DNA of 64,000 bases from NCBI RefSeq assembly GCF_042680125.1, contig NZ_JBHTNY010000006.1; one strand, 5' to 3'. The notes below the pieces were generated by a model. That model ran no database searches. It was not told the origin of the DNA and was given only the letters and a program-made list of their open reading frames with translations. How positions within the stretch are numbered: position 1 is the stretch's first letter; the number at the start of each line of letters is the position of its first letter. The stretch is from Robinsoniella peoriensis. GTDB lineage: Bacteria; Bacillota; Clostridia; Lachnospirales; Lachnospiraceae. Of this stretch, positions 28,501 to 36,993 are shown in pieces. The translations under genes and the position numbers were made by a program.

Positions 28501-28673
28501 GTTTTCATGAACTTAAAGGTTCCAGAGAAACGATCAAAATGCAGAGTGCTTTTAATATCAGGCAGTGGTGTGAATGCAGCCTGATGGAAATACCGGAAGG
28601 AACATTTCAGGAAGGGCCGGTAGAAATCTTCGTTAAGCCCTACGAGATTAAAACTATTATGGTGAATTTCTAA
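25581..28673 (+). CDS. GH38 alpha-mannosidase
   Basis: A 1030-residue family 38 alpha-mannosidase. Zinc-site residues sit in GHTHIDAAWLW (His246, His248, Asp250) and the nucleophile Asp360 in LPDVFGYSWALP; a later HQFHDILPGSS supplies the conserved third metal-ligand region. The C-terminal half is the usual beta-sandwich body. There is no signal peptide, so it would trim imported mannosides in the cytoplasm, for example N-glycan or yeast-mannan fragments. GGAGG precedes the ATG. It follows an ABC importer and precedes a peptidase, consistent with breakdown of glycopeptides; that pairing is inferred. Confidence 0.95.
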   Translation: MPFDFHNKDRIKNLLEELEELRYHSLQEIPEFLWYEDDGKTGNRTPMGEPRVVSPGFRWKGWDRYNWLCTRITIPETMKAEEVVGLFDFGARVGTGNNSHFESLLYLNGVPYQGVDGNHREVFLKPGKNGCSLELNFRVWSGLNGGGRPREMAMEIKRAQFGILDHTTDDFYFLARTALEAYELLDDSHEYREWILNTLVKAFGYVDYTEPGSGEFYESIKKAYAYLNGQMDGRGKPEVEVTLLGHTHIDAAWLWRLCHTREKAARSFSSVNRLMEEYDQYTFLQSQAQLYEFIKEDYPDIYEQIKKRAAQGKWEPSGSMWVECDCNLASGESIIRQILVGKNFFMQEFGYENDFLWLPDVFGYSWALPQILKKSGVNTFMTTKISWNDTNKLPYDTFLWRGIDGTEVTTHFITTTDQGDSYYTYNGDTRPYAVKGVWDNYSNKDLNRELLIAYGYGDGGGGPNRDMIMTMTQLNKVPGIPKVKTETARSYFKRLNQTLLENPMNGFLPVWDGELYLEFHRGTYTSQAYNKKMNRRMEYWLRDTELLSVLALQLTGLPYPSETILKAWKIVLCHQFHDILPGSSIKEVYEDSHTEYERAKGLLKQVNENLSKALYQPEDGVYTVFNNANWKRNTYVLISDTEKTDFFIDENGKKLDSRWENGRSEVYLSDIEPFSFVSIYKKEGTAGSRQEIEIFEADTPYYIVSWNRQGQLTRIYDKEAAREVLPSGKCSNVLQVFEDKPRCFDAWELEPTIDLKREEITNCIKIKAEEQPAGIYVTFTWFYHKSRIRQTMCLYRNKKRIDFRTEADWEERQKLLKTAFPVDIRAVDARFDIQEGNMRRPITRNTPWESAKFEVVAHKWVDLWETGYGMAVLNDCKYGHDIKEDTIRLTLIKSAVDPDYTADLGHHEFTYSILPHHREWYRAEIEQEAFDLNNPLSGKPGKPVMEHSFISFDRDAVVVDAVKKAENSDAIVIRFHELKGSRETIKMQSAFNIRQWCECSLMEIPEGTFQEGPVEIFVKPYEIKTIMVNF

Positions 28674-28785
28674 CATAAAATACATACTTGTGGCAGCAGC
28701 CGGATGGACCCGCAGGCGCGTCCGTTTGGCTGGCTGCTCACGGGAATAAATGTCGGGCGAAAATGTCTGCGGGAGGAAAATGAAA

Positions 28786-30210
28786 ATGCAGTTTCATATT
28801 AATGCCGGCTTAGATCCAATGGGAGAAGAAAGCAGGCTGATACTCATAGGAAAAAAAGGGGAGAAACTGAATGCCCCAATCATAAACAGCAGTATACAAA
28901 AAAGACAGATCACCAGGTGGGATATTCGAGAGAACAAAGAATATCCTTTTTGCGATTTACAGAAACAATCCCGGATACTGGGGAAAAATGCCGTGGGTGA
29001 TATCCGGATTTACCTGGACGGAGTGTGCAGGGAAGAGGAAAGCGCAGCAGAACTGATTCGGCTTATGGTTAAGGCAATTGTGAAAGGCGGATATTCTTTT
29101 GCAAAAGAAGGGTTAAAAAAAATTGGAAATAATAGTATATTTATTAACAGGGAATTGTTTTCAAAATATCCCAAATGCCATTATACATTTATTACGAGAT
29201 TTGATCTGTGCAAAATCCTGGAGGAAGCAGTTATGGATGCCAGGTGCATCAGCCATGCCAGAAGTCTTGGGAACCTTCCGGGCAATTATTTTGGAATCCG
29301 GGAGATGGAAGGGTATGTCAGAGAACTGGCGGATTATTATCATTTAAAAGCGGAAGTGTTTGATGACAGAGCTTTGAAAGAAATGGGATGCCAGGGAATT
29401 CTTGCAGTAAATCAGGGGAGCAGCAAAGAGGCAAGACTCCTGGTACTGTATTATGAAGGAAGTGGAGAAGGGAGCCTTACTGCCCTGGTAGGAAAATCGG
29501 TTATGTTTGACAGCGGGGGCTATCATTTAAAATCCATGGGTGACATGGAGGGGATGCAGTATGATATGTGCGGTGGTGCCAATATACTGGCGGCTTTTGA
29601 AACTGCAGTGCGTAATAAAAGCAAACAGAGAATCTGCGCCATTTTACCCTGCGTGGAAAACGTGATCAGTCCGGATGCCTGTAAAATGGGAGATGTAATT
29701 ACGACCATGTCAGGTAAGACGGTAGAGATCTATAACACCGATGCAGAAGGGCGCCTGATACTCTGTGATGCGCTGACTTTTGCAGCAAAAATCGGTGCAG
29801 AGAGTATCATTGATCTTGCAACGCTCACCTATTCCTGCCAGAACGCCCTTGGGAGTGAGATAGCAGGGATATTTTCCAATTGTGACGAATTTTATGGGGA
29901 ATTTCAGAACCGGGCAAAAGTCTGCGGTGAAAAACTCTGGAGACTGCCTTTAGATGCGTATTTTCATCAGGAAATCAAAGATTCCCTTACGGCAGATTTG
30001 ATAAACTATGCGCCTGGAAAGGGCGGGGGTGCAAGTGTTGCGGCATCTTTTCTGGAAGAATTTATCGAGGAAGGTATCCGGTGGATTCATCTGGATGTGG
30101 TAGGACCTGCTGTAAATAAGCAGGAGACGGAAAGCTTGTGTAAAGGTGCCACCGGCGTTTTTACAGATACGATTGCTTCACTATTAGATGATAAAAGGAG
30201 TGACAAATAG
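28786..30210 (+). CDS. M17 leucyl-aminopeptidase-like protein
   Basis: A cytosolic aminopeptidase of the M17 family, 474 residues from this start. The catalytic C-terminal domain is clear: VGKSVMFDSGGYHLKS (Lys237, Asp242), YDMCGGANIL, and NTDAEGRLIL (Asp319, Glu321, Arg323). The canonical VGKGVTFDSGG and DMGGAA motifs are slightly changed. The frame opens at 28750, and ATG codons lie at 28780 and 28786; GGAGG at 28772-28776 best suits 28786. It starts after a GC-rich hairpin-forming gap following the mannosidase gene, and its stop abuts the next start. A peptidase inside a glycan locus hints at glycopeptide use. Confidence 0.88.
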   Translation: MQFHINAGLDPMGEESRLILIGKKGEKLNAPIINSSIQKRQITRWDIRENKEYPFCDLQKQSRILGKNAVGDIRIYLDGVCREEESAAELIRLMVKAIVKGGYSFAKEGLKKIGNNSIFINRELFSKYPKCHYTFITRFDLCKILEEAVMDARCISHARSLGNLPGNYFGIREMEGYVRELADYYHLKAEVFDDRALKEMGCQGILAVNQGSSKEARLLVLYYEGSGEGSLTALVGKSVMFDSGGYHLKSMGDMEGMQYDMCGGANILAAFETAVRNKSKQRICAILPCVENVISPDACKMGDVITTMSGKTVEIYNTDAEGRLILCDALTFAAKIGAESIIDLATLTYSCQNALGSEIAGIFSNCDEFYGEFQNRAKVCGEKLWRLPLDAYFHQEIKDSLTADLINYAPGKGGGASVAASFLEEFIEEGIRWIHLDVVGPAVNKQETESLCKGATGVFTDTIASLLDDKRSDK

Positions 30211-31794
30211 ATGGCAGATTATATCTTCGATACGTACATAAAAAAGGATGTTCTGGAAAATTATCTTTCCAGGGCAGTGACAGCAGCGGGATTATTTGAG
30301 AGCAATACTCTGAAGGATGACTTGAGAGTCATTCGTGATCTGGGGGTGAAGTTCTTAGGCAGAGCCTCGGGAGTCTGGTATATGACAATGGACGATGAGG
30401 TACATTTTGAAAAAAGCAGGATTCTGGCGGAAAAAGTCCATGCATTAGATGAGGAGATCATATTGCAGGCTTGTATATTCGAGATAATTGTAGAAAAAAT
30501 CAATGAGATTCCCATTCCAGAATATGTTTTTGAAGCATTTGGCGAGAAACCGGAAAAAAGAAATTTTTGTCTGGAAAAGACCTTGTTTCCACAGAAACCG
30601 CCGGGGTTTATACATATAAGCCGTGAAAAAGAAAAAAACGGTGGGATACCCGACCTGAACCGTCTGGAGGCGAGAATGTGGTTTTATTACAGGGCCTGCC
30701 GTTATATTGACTGTGGATACGAAGCGCTCCATATGGGGCAGGTTCACTTGTATACCGCCAATGACAAAGGATTTCTAAAAACAGAAGAGCTGTTTCAACT
30801 GATCAGGGATTATGCGAAAAAACATGCCCGCCGGCATAAAGTACTTCTGGATGCCCATACACATGGTATTAATATCAGTGGAAGATTGTTGTTTGATTAT
30901 CATGCCATGCCATTTACGGGTGTTCCGCTGCTTGCGCATCCGGGGCATAAGCAGGTGCTGGTAAAAGAAGGGTTTAGCGAAGGAGGCAGCAATCCCAATG
31001 GATGGAGTGCCCAGGCAATGCCCTATCTTATGGAGTATGACAACTGGGGCGGGAAAGTGATAGAGCGGTTTGATGAGTTTACCAGAGAAGAGCTGGCAAG
31101 GAAAGACTGGTGGGGATATGACCAGATCGGATGGTTTGCTAACCAGGATGCAGCAACCCGTAATCATTTTCTGGAGTATACTTATTACTGGACAGAAATA
31201 CAGAATCCAAATGCCTATTTTGAAATTCCGTTTCGAAGAATGCTCAGTGATGCAGCTCTCATGATGGAGAAAGAAGATGGAACAAAAGAGATTCAGGAGT
31301 TCTACCAGATCAACCAAAAAAGTAAAGACTGCCCCATGGGATTTTCCCAGGAAGAAGCTTTGCAAAGACTCTGGAAAATGAATCACAGCCTCCGTGAAAA
31401 AGCAGCCAATCCCGGAAATCTGATGGATTATGGAGTAAGAGACGTCTATGATAAAGAAACCGGTGTGAAACTTCCGGAAAAAGTAGTGGTTTATGGAAGC
31501 TTTCAACCTTCGGCGGGAGCCGTGGAAAATGATTCCAACAGTGAAGTGACCCGTATGTATTATCTGGGTGAGGGTATGTATGCGCTGACAGTAGTGATTC
31601 CCTATGCGGGAACATATGATTATGCAATATCCACTTATGGCACGCTGTCTGCAACATACTGTTACGACAGCTATCCAAGAAGCGGTTCATCAAATAAGGC
31701 AAGCCTTGTTACATACAGGGATAACGCTGTTGTGCGATTTACTTACCGGTTTACTGACAATAAAGTTTGTGCAGAAATCATAGAACCTGATTAA
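30211..31794 (+). CDS. unrecognised 527-residue protein of the glycan locus
   Basis: I do not recognise this family. The protein is soluble in appearance, with no signal peptide. The middle (about 150-350) is rich in aromatic and acidic residues and has blocks that look conserved: ALHMGQVHLY, VLLDAHTHG, LLAHPGHKQV and MEYDNWGG, which suit a TIM-barrel hydrolase or lyase with carbohydrate contacts. The C-terminal 90 residues look like a beta-sandwich (YGSFQPSAG onward). It starts immediately on the stop of the M17-like gene and is followed by the DUF4091 gene, so it very probably acts on the same imported glycan. A new glycoside hydrolase type is possible, not shown. Confidence 0.75.
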   Translation: MADYIFDTYIKKDVLENYLSRAVTAAGLFESNTLKDDLRVIRDLGVKFLGRASGVWYMTMDDEVHFEKSRILAEKVHALDEEIILQACIFEIIVEKINEIPIPEYVFEAFGEKPEKRNFCLEKTLFPQKPPGFIHISREKEKNGGIPDLNRLEARMWFYYRACRYIDCGYEALHMGQVHLYTANDKGFLKTEELFQLIRDYAKKHARRHKVLLDAHTHGINISGRLLFDYHAMPFTGVPLLAHPGHKQVLVKEGFSEGGSNPNGWSAQAMPYLMEYDNWGGKVIERFDEFTREELARKDWWGYDQIGWFANQDAATRNHFLEYTYYWTEIQNPNAYFEIPFRRMLSDAALMMEKEDGTKEIQEFYQINQKSKDCPMGFSQEEALQRLWKMNHSLREKAANPGNLMDYGVRDVYDKETGVKLPEKVVVYGSFQPSAGAVENDSNSEVTRMYYLGEGMYALTVVIPYAGTYDYAISTYGTLSATYCYDSYPRSGSSNKASLVTYRDNAVVRFTYRFTDNKVCAEIIEPD

Positions 31795-31834
31795 AATTGA
31801 TATTAATTATTTTCAGTGAAAGGTAGATAACAAC

Positions 31835-33481
31835 ATGATCAAATATGAATTTAAATTTATAAGTTCCCTTACCAAAGTATTTCCAGGAATAGAACCGGAA
31901 GATGACTTAAAGGGAATAGCGTTATCCGGCTTCCTGGGAGAAACCATCTCCCTTCAATGTGCATATCGGGCAGAGACTTCGCATACCCGGTATGGGGCGG
32001 TAAAGGTGAAAGGGAGCTTAAAGGATGCGGTACGGATACGGGAAGTGAAGCTGATGCCCTCTATCCTGCCCTGCAACGGAGACTGCGATGAGCATTATCT
32101 CTCCAAAGAACCCGGACTTTATCCGGATTTATTAAGAGATATTTCGCTTGAAAAGATTCCATTTATTCCCCGCCAGTGGCACACATTATGGATTGATATG
32201 GAAGCAAAAGAGGGAATGGAGGGATTACAGGATCTGACCTTGCAGTTTTATGATGAAGATAATTTACTGGTCGGTGAGGTACATACAGAGATCTGCATCT
32301 ATCCGGTTAATCTAAGCCCCCAGACCTGTATTCATACAGAGTGGTTCCATTGTGACTGTCTTGCTGACTATTACCGGGCAGAGCCCTGGTCTGCACGGCA
32401 CTGGCAGATATTAAAGAATTTTATCACTCTATATGTAAAACGCGGCATTAATATGATTTTAGCGCCCACATTTACTCCTCCTTTGGATACCGTTATAGGC
32501 GGAGAACGCACCACGGTGCAGCTGGTAGATGTGAGTGTTTCGGATAAAAAATATATCTTTTCCTTTGAAAAACTTTATACCTATTTTCAAATGTGTATGG
32601 ATTGCGGTGTGAAATATTTTGAAATCGCCCATCTTTTTACACAATGGGGGGCAAAAAGTGCACCCAAAGTGATGGCAGTAAAAGATGGCGTTATGGAACA
32701 GATATTTGGATGGGAGACGGATAGTCAAAGTTCTGAATACCAGGAATTTCTGGCACAATATCTGGATGCGCTGGTTCAAAAGCTGGATGAATGGGATTTA
32801 AGAGGACGGGTATTTTTCCACTTATCGGATGAGCCGGAGGAAAAAGACCTGGAAATGTACCGGAAAGTAAGGGAATCCGTATCCGGCCATCTAAAGGGAT
32901 ACCCCATTATGGATGCAGTTTCCAGATATACTTTTTATGAAAGCGGAATCGTGGATAAACCGGTTCCGGGAATTGATCATCTGAATCCTTTTTTAGAACA
33001 TCAGGTACAGGGACTTTGGACCTATTATTGCGGGGCCCAGGGAAAAGATGTTACAAATCGTTTCTTCGCCATGCCTTCGGGAAGAACCCGGATTCTGGGA
33101 GTACAGATGTATCAGTACCGCCTGGAGGGATTTCTGCACTGGGGATTTAATTTTTACAATTCGCAATATTCCCTGTCCCACATTAATCCTTATGAGGTCA
33201 CGGATGCAGGGGCAGCATTTCCTTCCGGCGATGCCTTCCTGGTATATCCGGGAGAGGACGGCCGCCCGGAAGAATCCATACGCCTGATGGTATTATCCGA
33301 AGCCATGCAGGATATCCGTGCATTTCAGATGCTGGAAGAACTTACGTCAAGAGAGTATGTATTAGAACTGATCAGACAGACGGCACAGATGCCGGTAACC
33401 CTTGTTTCCTATCCGTACAGCAGTCAGTTTTTTCAGAAGCTCAGAGAAAAGGTAAACAGGGAGATCGCGAAAAGGCATTAG
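31835..33481 (+). CDS. DUF4091-domain protein, GH123-like glycosidase candidate
   Basis: A 548-residue protein of the DUF4091 group, which structural work relates to GH123 N-acetyl-beta-galactosaminidases. The expected catalytic Asp-Glu pair is seen at residues 332-333 in FHLSDEPEEKD. An N-terminal beta domain (1 to about 170) precedes the barrel, and the C-terminal part contains GFLHWGFNFYNS, the strand region that lines such active sites. No signal peptide. It belongs to the operon with the mannosidase and would remove a terminal HexNAc before or after it; specificity is inferred. Its TAG stop is the first triplet of a palindromic repeat. Confidence 0.85.
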   Translation: MIKYEFKFISSLTKVFPGIEPEDDLKGIALSGFLGETISLQCAYRAETSHTRYGAVKVKGSLKDAVRIREVKLMPSILPCNGDCDEHYLSKEPGLYPDLLRDISLEKIPFIPRQWHTLWIDMEAKEGMEGLQDLTLQFYDEDNLLVGEVHTEICIYPVNLSPQTCIHTEWFHCDCLADYYRAEPWSARHWQILKNFITLYVKRGINMILAPTFTPPLDTVIGGERTTVQLVDVSVSDKKYIFSFEKLYTYFQMCMDCGVKYFEIAHLFTQWGAKSAPKVMAVKDGVMEQIFGWETDSQSSEYQEFLAQYLDALVQKLDEWDLRGRVFFHLSDEPEEKDLEMYRKVRESVSGHLKGYPIMDAVSRYTFYESGIVDKPVPGIDHLNPFLEHQVQGLWTYYCGAQGKDVTNRFFAMPSGRTRILGVQMYQYRLEGFLHWGFNFYNSQYSLSHINPYEVTDAGAAFPSGDAFLVYPGEDGRPEESIRLMVLSEAMQDIRAFQMLEELTSREYVLELIRQTAQMPVTLVSYPYSSQFFQKLREKVNREIAKRH

Positions 33482-33504
33482 AGCGTATTTTAAATCACGC
33501 TCTA
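33479..33504. repeat. short palindromic repeat element
   Basis: TAGAGCGT and ACGCTCTA form perfect 8-bp arms around TTTAAA; the first TAG is also the stop codon of the DUF4091 gene. Same family as the elements at 42873-42935 and 47948-48110. Confidence 0.7.
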
Positions 33505-33569
33505 AGACCTTTCTGAATACCCGGATAAATATAGACACAGCAGCTTATGACAGCAAGAAGGGCAGACAG

Positions 33570-35351
33570 ATGAAAAGTAAAAAAATTTACAGTTATTCCA
33601 TATTTAAACAGCTGGTTTCTTTCACTATCGTGATCAGCGTAGTACCGATCATATTAATCACCGGCTTTCTGTTTCAGAAAATAGAGCGGCTGATCGTAGG
33701 GGATCTGGTTAATTCACACGAACAAATTACAGCACAGTATATGAAAAATATTGAAGAAAAAATGCTGCAATACCAGAACAGCCTGGATTTTATCGCGAAT
33801 AATACCATAATACTGGACACCCTCACAAATTCATCGGTGGAAAAGAGCCCATACAAGAAGGGACAGGAAATCAGCACAGAGGTAACGAAATCGCTGCTGC
33901 TGGACCGTCCCAGTGAGATACGAAACTGTATGATTTATTCCAAAATCGCTGAGAACCCTGTGTATGGCAACAAAGCTACCATGATAGAAGCAGCAAAAAA
34001 AGAGTCCTGGTACCGTAATAAAAAAGCTCTGAATGAAGGCTGGTTTACTTACCTGTCTGCTGGAAAAGGTCAGACGATCTTGTCCATTCTGCGGGAAATA
34101 GAAAAGATAGACCTGCTTAATTACACAAAAAAAGATATTGGAATCGTAAAACTTGATATATTTATGGAACGTCTGTTTTCCCCCGGTAAGAACTGGGAAA
34201 ATGATAAAAGTAATTTTGATGTTATCGTATATGGTGCAGACGGCAAAGCCCTCTATGATTCAGACCAGAATAAAGGGGAAGTTCTCTCGGAATTTTTAAA
34301 GCGTCAGGCAGATGGAGAACAGTATCATAACGGCAAAATCCATACCATATCAGACTATGTGGTAGCCAGTACCTCATTAGAAGAATATGGAATGAACATT
34401 CTGTTCTTATTTGCAAACAGTGAACTTATGGAGAAAAAAGGAGAGATACAGCTGCTGGTGATCCCCCTTTTACTGCTGGTTATCCTGGCAATATTATTTT
34501 TTTCATACTTATTCACATACCGTTTTTCTGCAAGGGTTGGGGCGCTGGTACAAAAAATTAAAGTTGCGGAGACCGGCGACCTTACCATTACAGAGCCCAT
34601 CGCCGGTAGTGATGAAATCGCTTATCTGGACAAACAATTCAGCCATATGCTGAAAAAACTGGAAAAGCTGATTCGAAAAAACTATATACAGCAGTTGGAA
34701 AATAAAGAAACACAGCTGCGTAATCTGCAGCTTCAGATTAATCCGCATTTTCTATACAATACACTGGAGACGATCAGCTCAATCGCTGCAGTTAATCAGG
34801 CGTTTGTGGTATGTGATATGTGTGAGAAGCTGGGCGAAATCTTCCGTTACAGTCTGGGTAAAAATTACGGAGAATTTGTAACAATTGCCCAGGAACTGCA
34901 TCATACACAGAATTATATATTTATTCAGAAAATACGTTATAACGAACGCTTTGAAGTCTTTTATAACGTGGAGGCAGATGTGGATCGTTACATGATTCTG
35001 CGGTTTATTTTACAGCCGATTGTAGAGAATGCGATTGTACATGGGCTGGGGAATCTGACATCAAAAGGGACCCTTGAGATCTCGATACGCAGGGAAAAGG
35101 AGGCATTGCTCATCGTTATTGAAGATGACGGAGTTGGGATGGATGAAGAACGGGTACGGGATTTAAATGCTTTTATCAATGAGCCGAAAGAGGTACAGGA
35201 TAATAAAAAAAGCATTGGGATCCGCAATGTAAATCAGAGGATACAATTATCGTGTGGGAATGAATATGGGATATCCATTGATAGCATGCCATATCAGGGA
35301 AGCCGGTTTTGCATTCGGCTGCCATTAATACAAAGGGGAGGAGATATGTAA
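33570..35351 (+). CDS. YesM-family sensor histidine kinase
   Basis: A 593-residue membrane histidine kinase. A membrane segment at about 13-33, an extracellular sensing region, a second segment at about 290-315, a HAMP linker (320-370), then the His_kinase motif QINPHFLYNTLE with phospho-accepting His393, and an ATPase domain with IVENAIVHG and DDGVGMD. Partner of the YesN-type regulator encoded next, which its TAA stop overlaps by one base. Such pairs sense extracellular sugars or binding-protein complexes and switch on adjacent glycan importers, so control of the locus upstream is likely. Confidence 0.94.
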   Translation: MKSKKIYSYSIFKQLVSFTIVISVVPIILITGFLFQKIERLIVGDLVNSHEQITAQYMKNIEEKMLQYQNSLDFIANNTIILDTLTNSSVEKSPYKKGQEISTEVTKSLLLDRPSEIRNCMIYSKIAENPVYGNKATMIEAAKKESWYRNKKALNEGWFTYLSAGKGQTILSILREIEKIDLLNYTKKDIGIVKLDIFMERLFSPGKNWENDKSNFDVIVYGADGKALYDSDQNKGEVLSEFLKRQADGEQYHNGKIHTISDYVVASTSLEEYGMNILFLFANSELMEKKGEIQLLVIPLLLLVILAILFFSYLFTYRFSARVGALVQKIKVAETGDLTITEPIAGSDEIAYLDKQFSHMLKKLEKLIRKNYIQQLENKETQLRNLQLQINPHFLYNTLETISSIAAVNQAFVVCDMCEKLGEIFRYSLGKNYGEFVTIAQELHHTQNYIFIQKIRYNERFEVFYNVEADVDRYMILRFILQPIVENAIVHGLGNLTSKGTLEISIRREKEALLIVIEDDGVGMDEERVRDLNAFINEPKEVQDNKKSIGIRNVNQRIQLSCGNEYGISIDSMPYQGSRFCIRLPLIQRGGDM

Positions 35352-36967
35352 TGAACTACCGACTATTGATTATCGATGACGAAGAACTAATCAGAAAAGG
35401 TTTTCTTGCCAGATTAAAGTATTTAAACCTGGAATTTGAGGAAATTCTGGAAGCTTCATCCGGGCAGGAGGCCCTGACGATTCTTCAGGAAAAAAGTGTG
35501 GAAATCGTAGTGACAGACATCCATATGCCGGATATGGACGGGCTGACATTTATAGAAAAAGCAAAGCCGCTGTATCCCCATATGAAATTTATCATCTTAA
35601 GCGGTTATGCGGAGTTCGCCTATGCCGAACAGGCAATTTCCCTGGGGGCAAAAGCTTATCTTCTAAAGCCGTTGTCCAATGATGAACTGAAAAAGGTTAT
35701 GGAAAAAACCATACAATCACTGCAGGAAGATGAGATGATACGCAATACCATATCCAGCCAGACCAAACTGCAAAAAGAGAAAGAGCAGTATACACTGGAA
35801 AAAGGCATACATGCGCTGGTCAGCAAACAGGTGATGGAGAATGAAGAGAAAGGGCTCCTTTATGAAATGCTAAAAAGTGACCATCCCCGTTTTTTCAGCT
35901 CGGGCTGTTTGCATTTTCTTGGAATTATAAATATTGACGGAAGAAGCTATTCCGGCAGCAAATTTGGGCATGAAGATATTGAATTAATCCGGTTCTCCAT
36001 CAGAAATGTATTCTCCGAAATCGTTTCCGCCTGTGACAAAGTAATGGTGGATAACCTGTCAAATTATAATCAGCTCTTTGCAGTATTTTCGTTAGAAAGA
36101 GAAAAGCTTTTGCGAAATGAAATAGAGCAGATTTTCCTGAAACTGCAAAATATTTTTGAAAAGCAGATGGATATTTTTCTGACCATGGGCTTAAGCAAAA
36201 GTACGCTGCATTTATCAGCAGCCAGTAAAAACGAAGCGATGGAGGCATTAAAGCAAAGGCTTGTCTATGGAACCTCTAACATTTATTTCTATGAAGATGC
36301 CAGGATATTCAGCGCAGAACAATTTCCCACGGCTGCATTAAATATGCTGTATCACTATATCGAAAGGCACGATATCGGTAATATCCAGACCCTGATTCAC
36401 GAAATATTTTCGGAAGAAAAACTATTCAAATATAACGTGACTTACATCCGGGTCATGTGGGTGAGGATCTTAAATATGGTTCTGCGTAACTTCAATTCAA
36501 AAGGCATCCATAATCCCAAAAGCATGGAAAAGCTTCTTTCCAGTTTCAGCATATTGGATGAGCTTCACAGCGTGGAAGAAATGGAGGGCTATCTCATCAA
36601 TGTGGTAATGGAATGCATGCAGAACGAAGGCGCTGTAGATACCAATGCCAGGAATAAAATCATGCTGGCAATTCAGTACATACAGGAAAATTATAATGAG
36701 AATATAGCTATAAATGAACTGGCGGAACGATATGGGATGAGCCCCAATTATTTTTCCTCCGTATTTAAGAAAGAACTAAAGCAGTCAACCGTAAATTATA
36801 TTACGGAATTTAGAATCAAAAAGGCAAGGGAATATCTGGTGGAAACAGATAAAAGCGTTGTAGAAATCGCAAAGAAAGTGGGGTATGAGGACAGTCAGTA
36901 TTTTTTCCGGGTGTTTAAAAAGTCCACAGGGCTAACGCCTCTGCAATACCGGCAGCAGAACAGGTAA
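35351..36967 (+). CDS. YesN-type response regulator with AraC DNA-binding domain
   Basis: A 538-residue regulator. The receiver domain occupies residues 1-125 with acidic pocket DDEE and phospho-acceptor Asp56 in VTDIHMPDMDG, and Lys in LLKPLSNDEL. A long helical middle region links to a C-terminal AraC/XylS pair of helix-turn-helices (about 435-535, with GMSPNYFSSVFKKE and GYEDSQYFFRVFKK). The open frame reaches back to 35309, but AGGGGAGGAGA followed by ATG at 35351 decides the start, giving a one-base overlap with the kinase stop. Together the pair should control the glycan locus. Confidence 0.94.
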   Translation: MNYRLLIIDDEELIRKGFLARLKYLNLEFEEILEASSGQEALTILQEKSVEIVVTDIHMPDMDGLTFIEKAKPLYPHMKFIILSGYAEFAYAEQAISLGAKAYLLKPLSNDELKKVMEKTIQSLQEDEMIRNTISSQTKLQKEKEQYTLEKGIHALVSKQVMENEEKGLLYEMLKSDHPRFFSSGCLHFLGIINIDGRSYSGSKFGHEDIELIRFSIRNVFSEIVSACDKVMVDNLSNYNQLFAVFSLEREKLLRNEIEQIFLKLQNIFEKQMDIFLTMGLSKSTLHLSAASKNEAMEALKQRLVYGTSNIYFYEDARIFSAEQFPTAALNMLYHYIERHDIGNIQTLIHEIFSEEKLFKYNVTYIRVMWVRILNMVLRNFNSKGIHNPKSMEKLLSSFSILDELHSVEEMEGYLINVVMECMQNEGAVDTNARNKIMLAIQYIQENYNENIAINELAERYGMSPNYFSSVFKKELKQSTVNYITEFRIKKAREYLVETDKSVVEIAKKVGYEDSQYFFRVFKKSTGLTPLQYRQQNR

Positions 36968-36993
36968 AAATGATGTATCAGGGAGGAATTACA

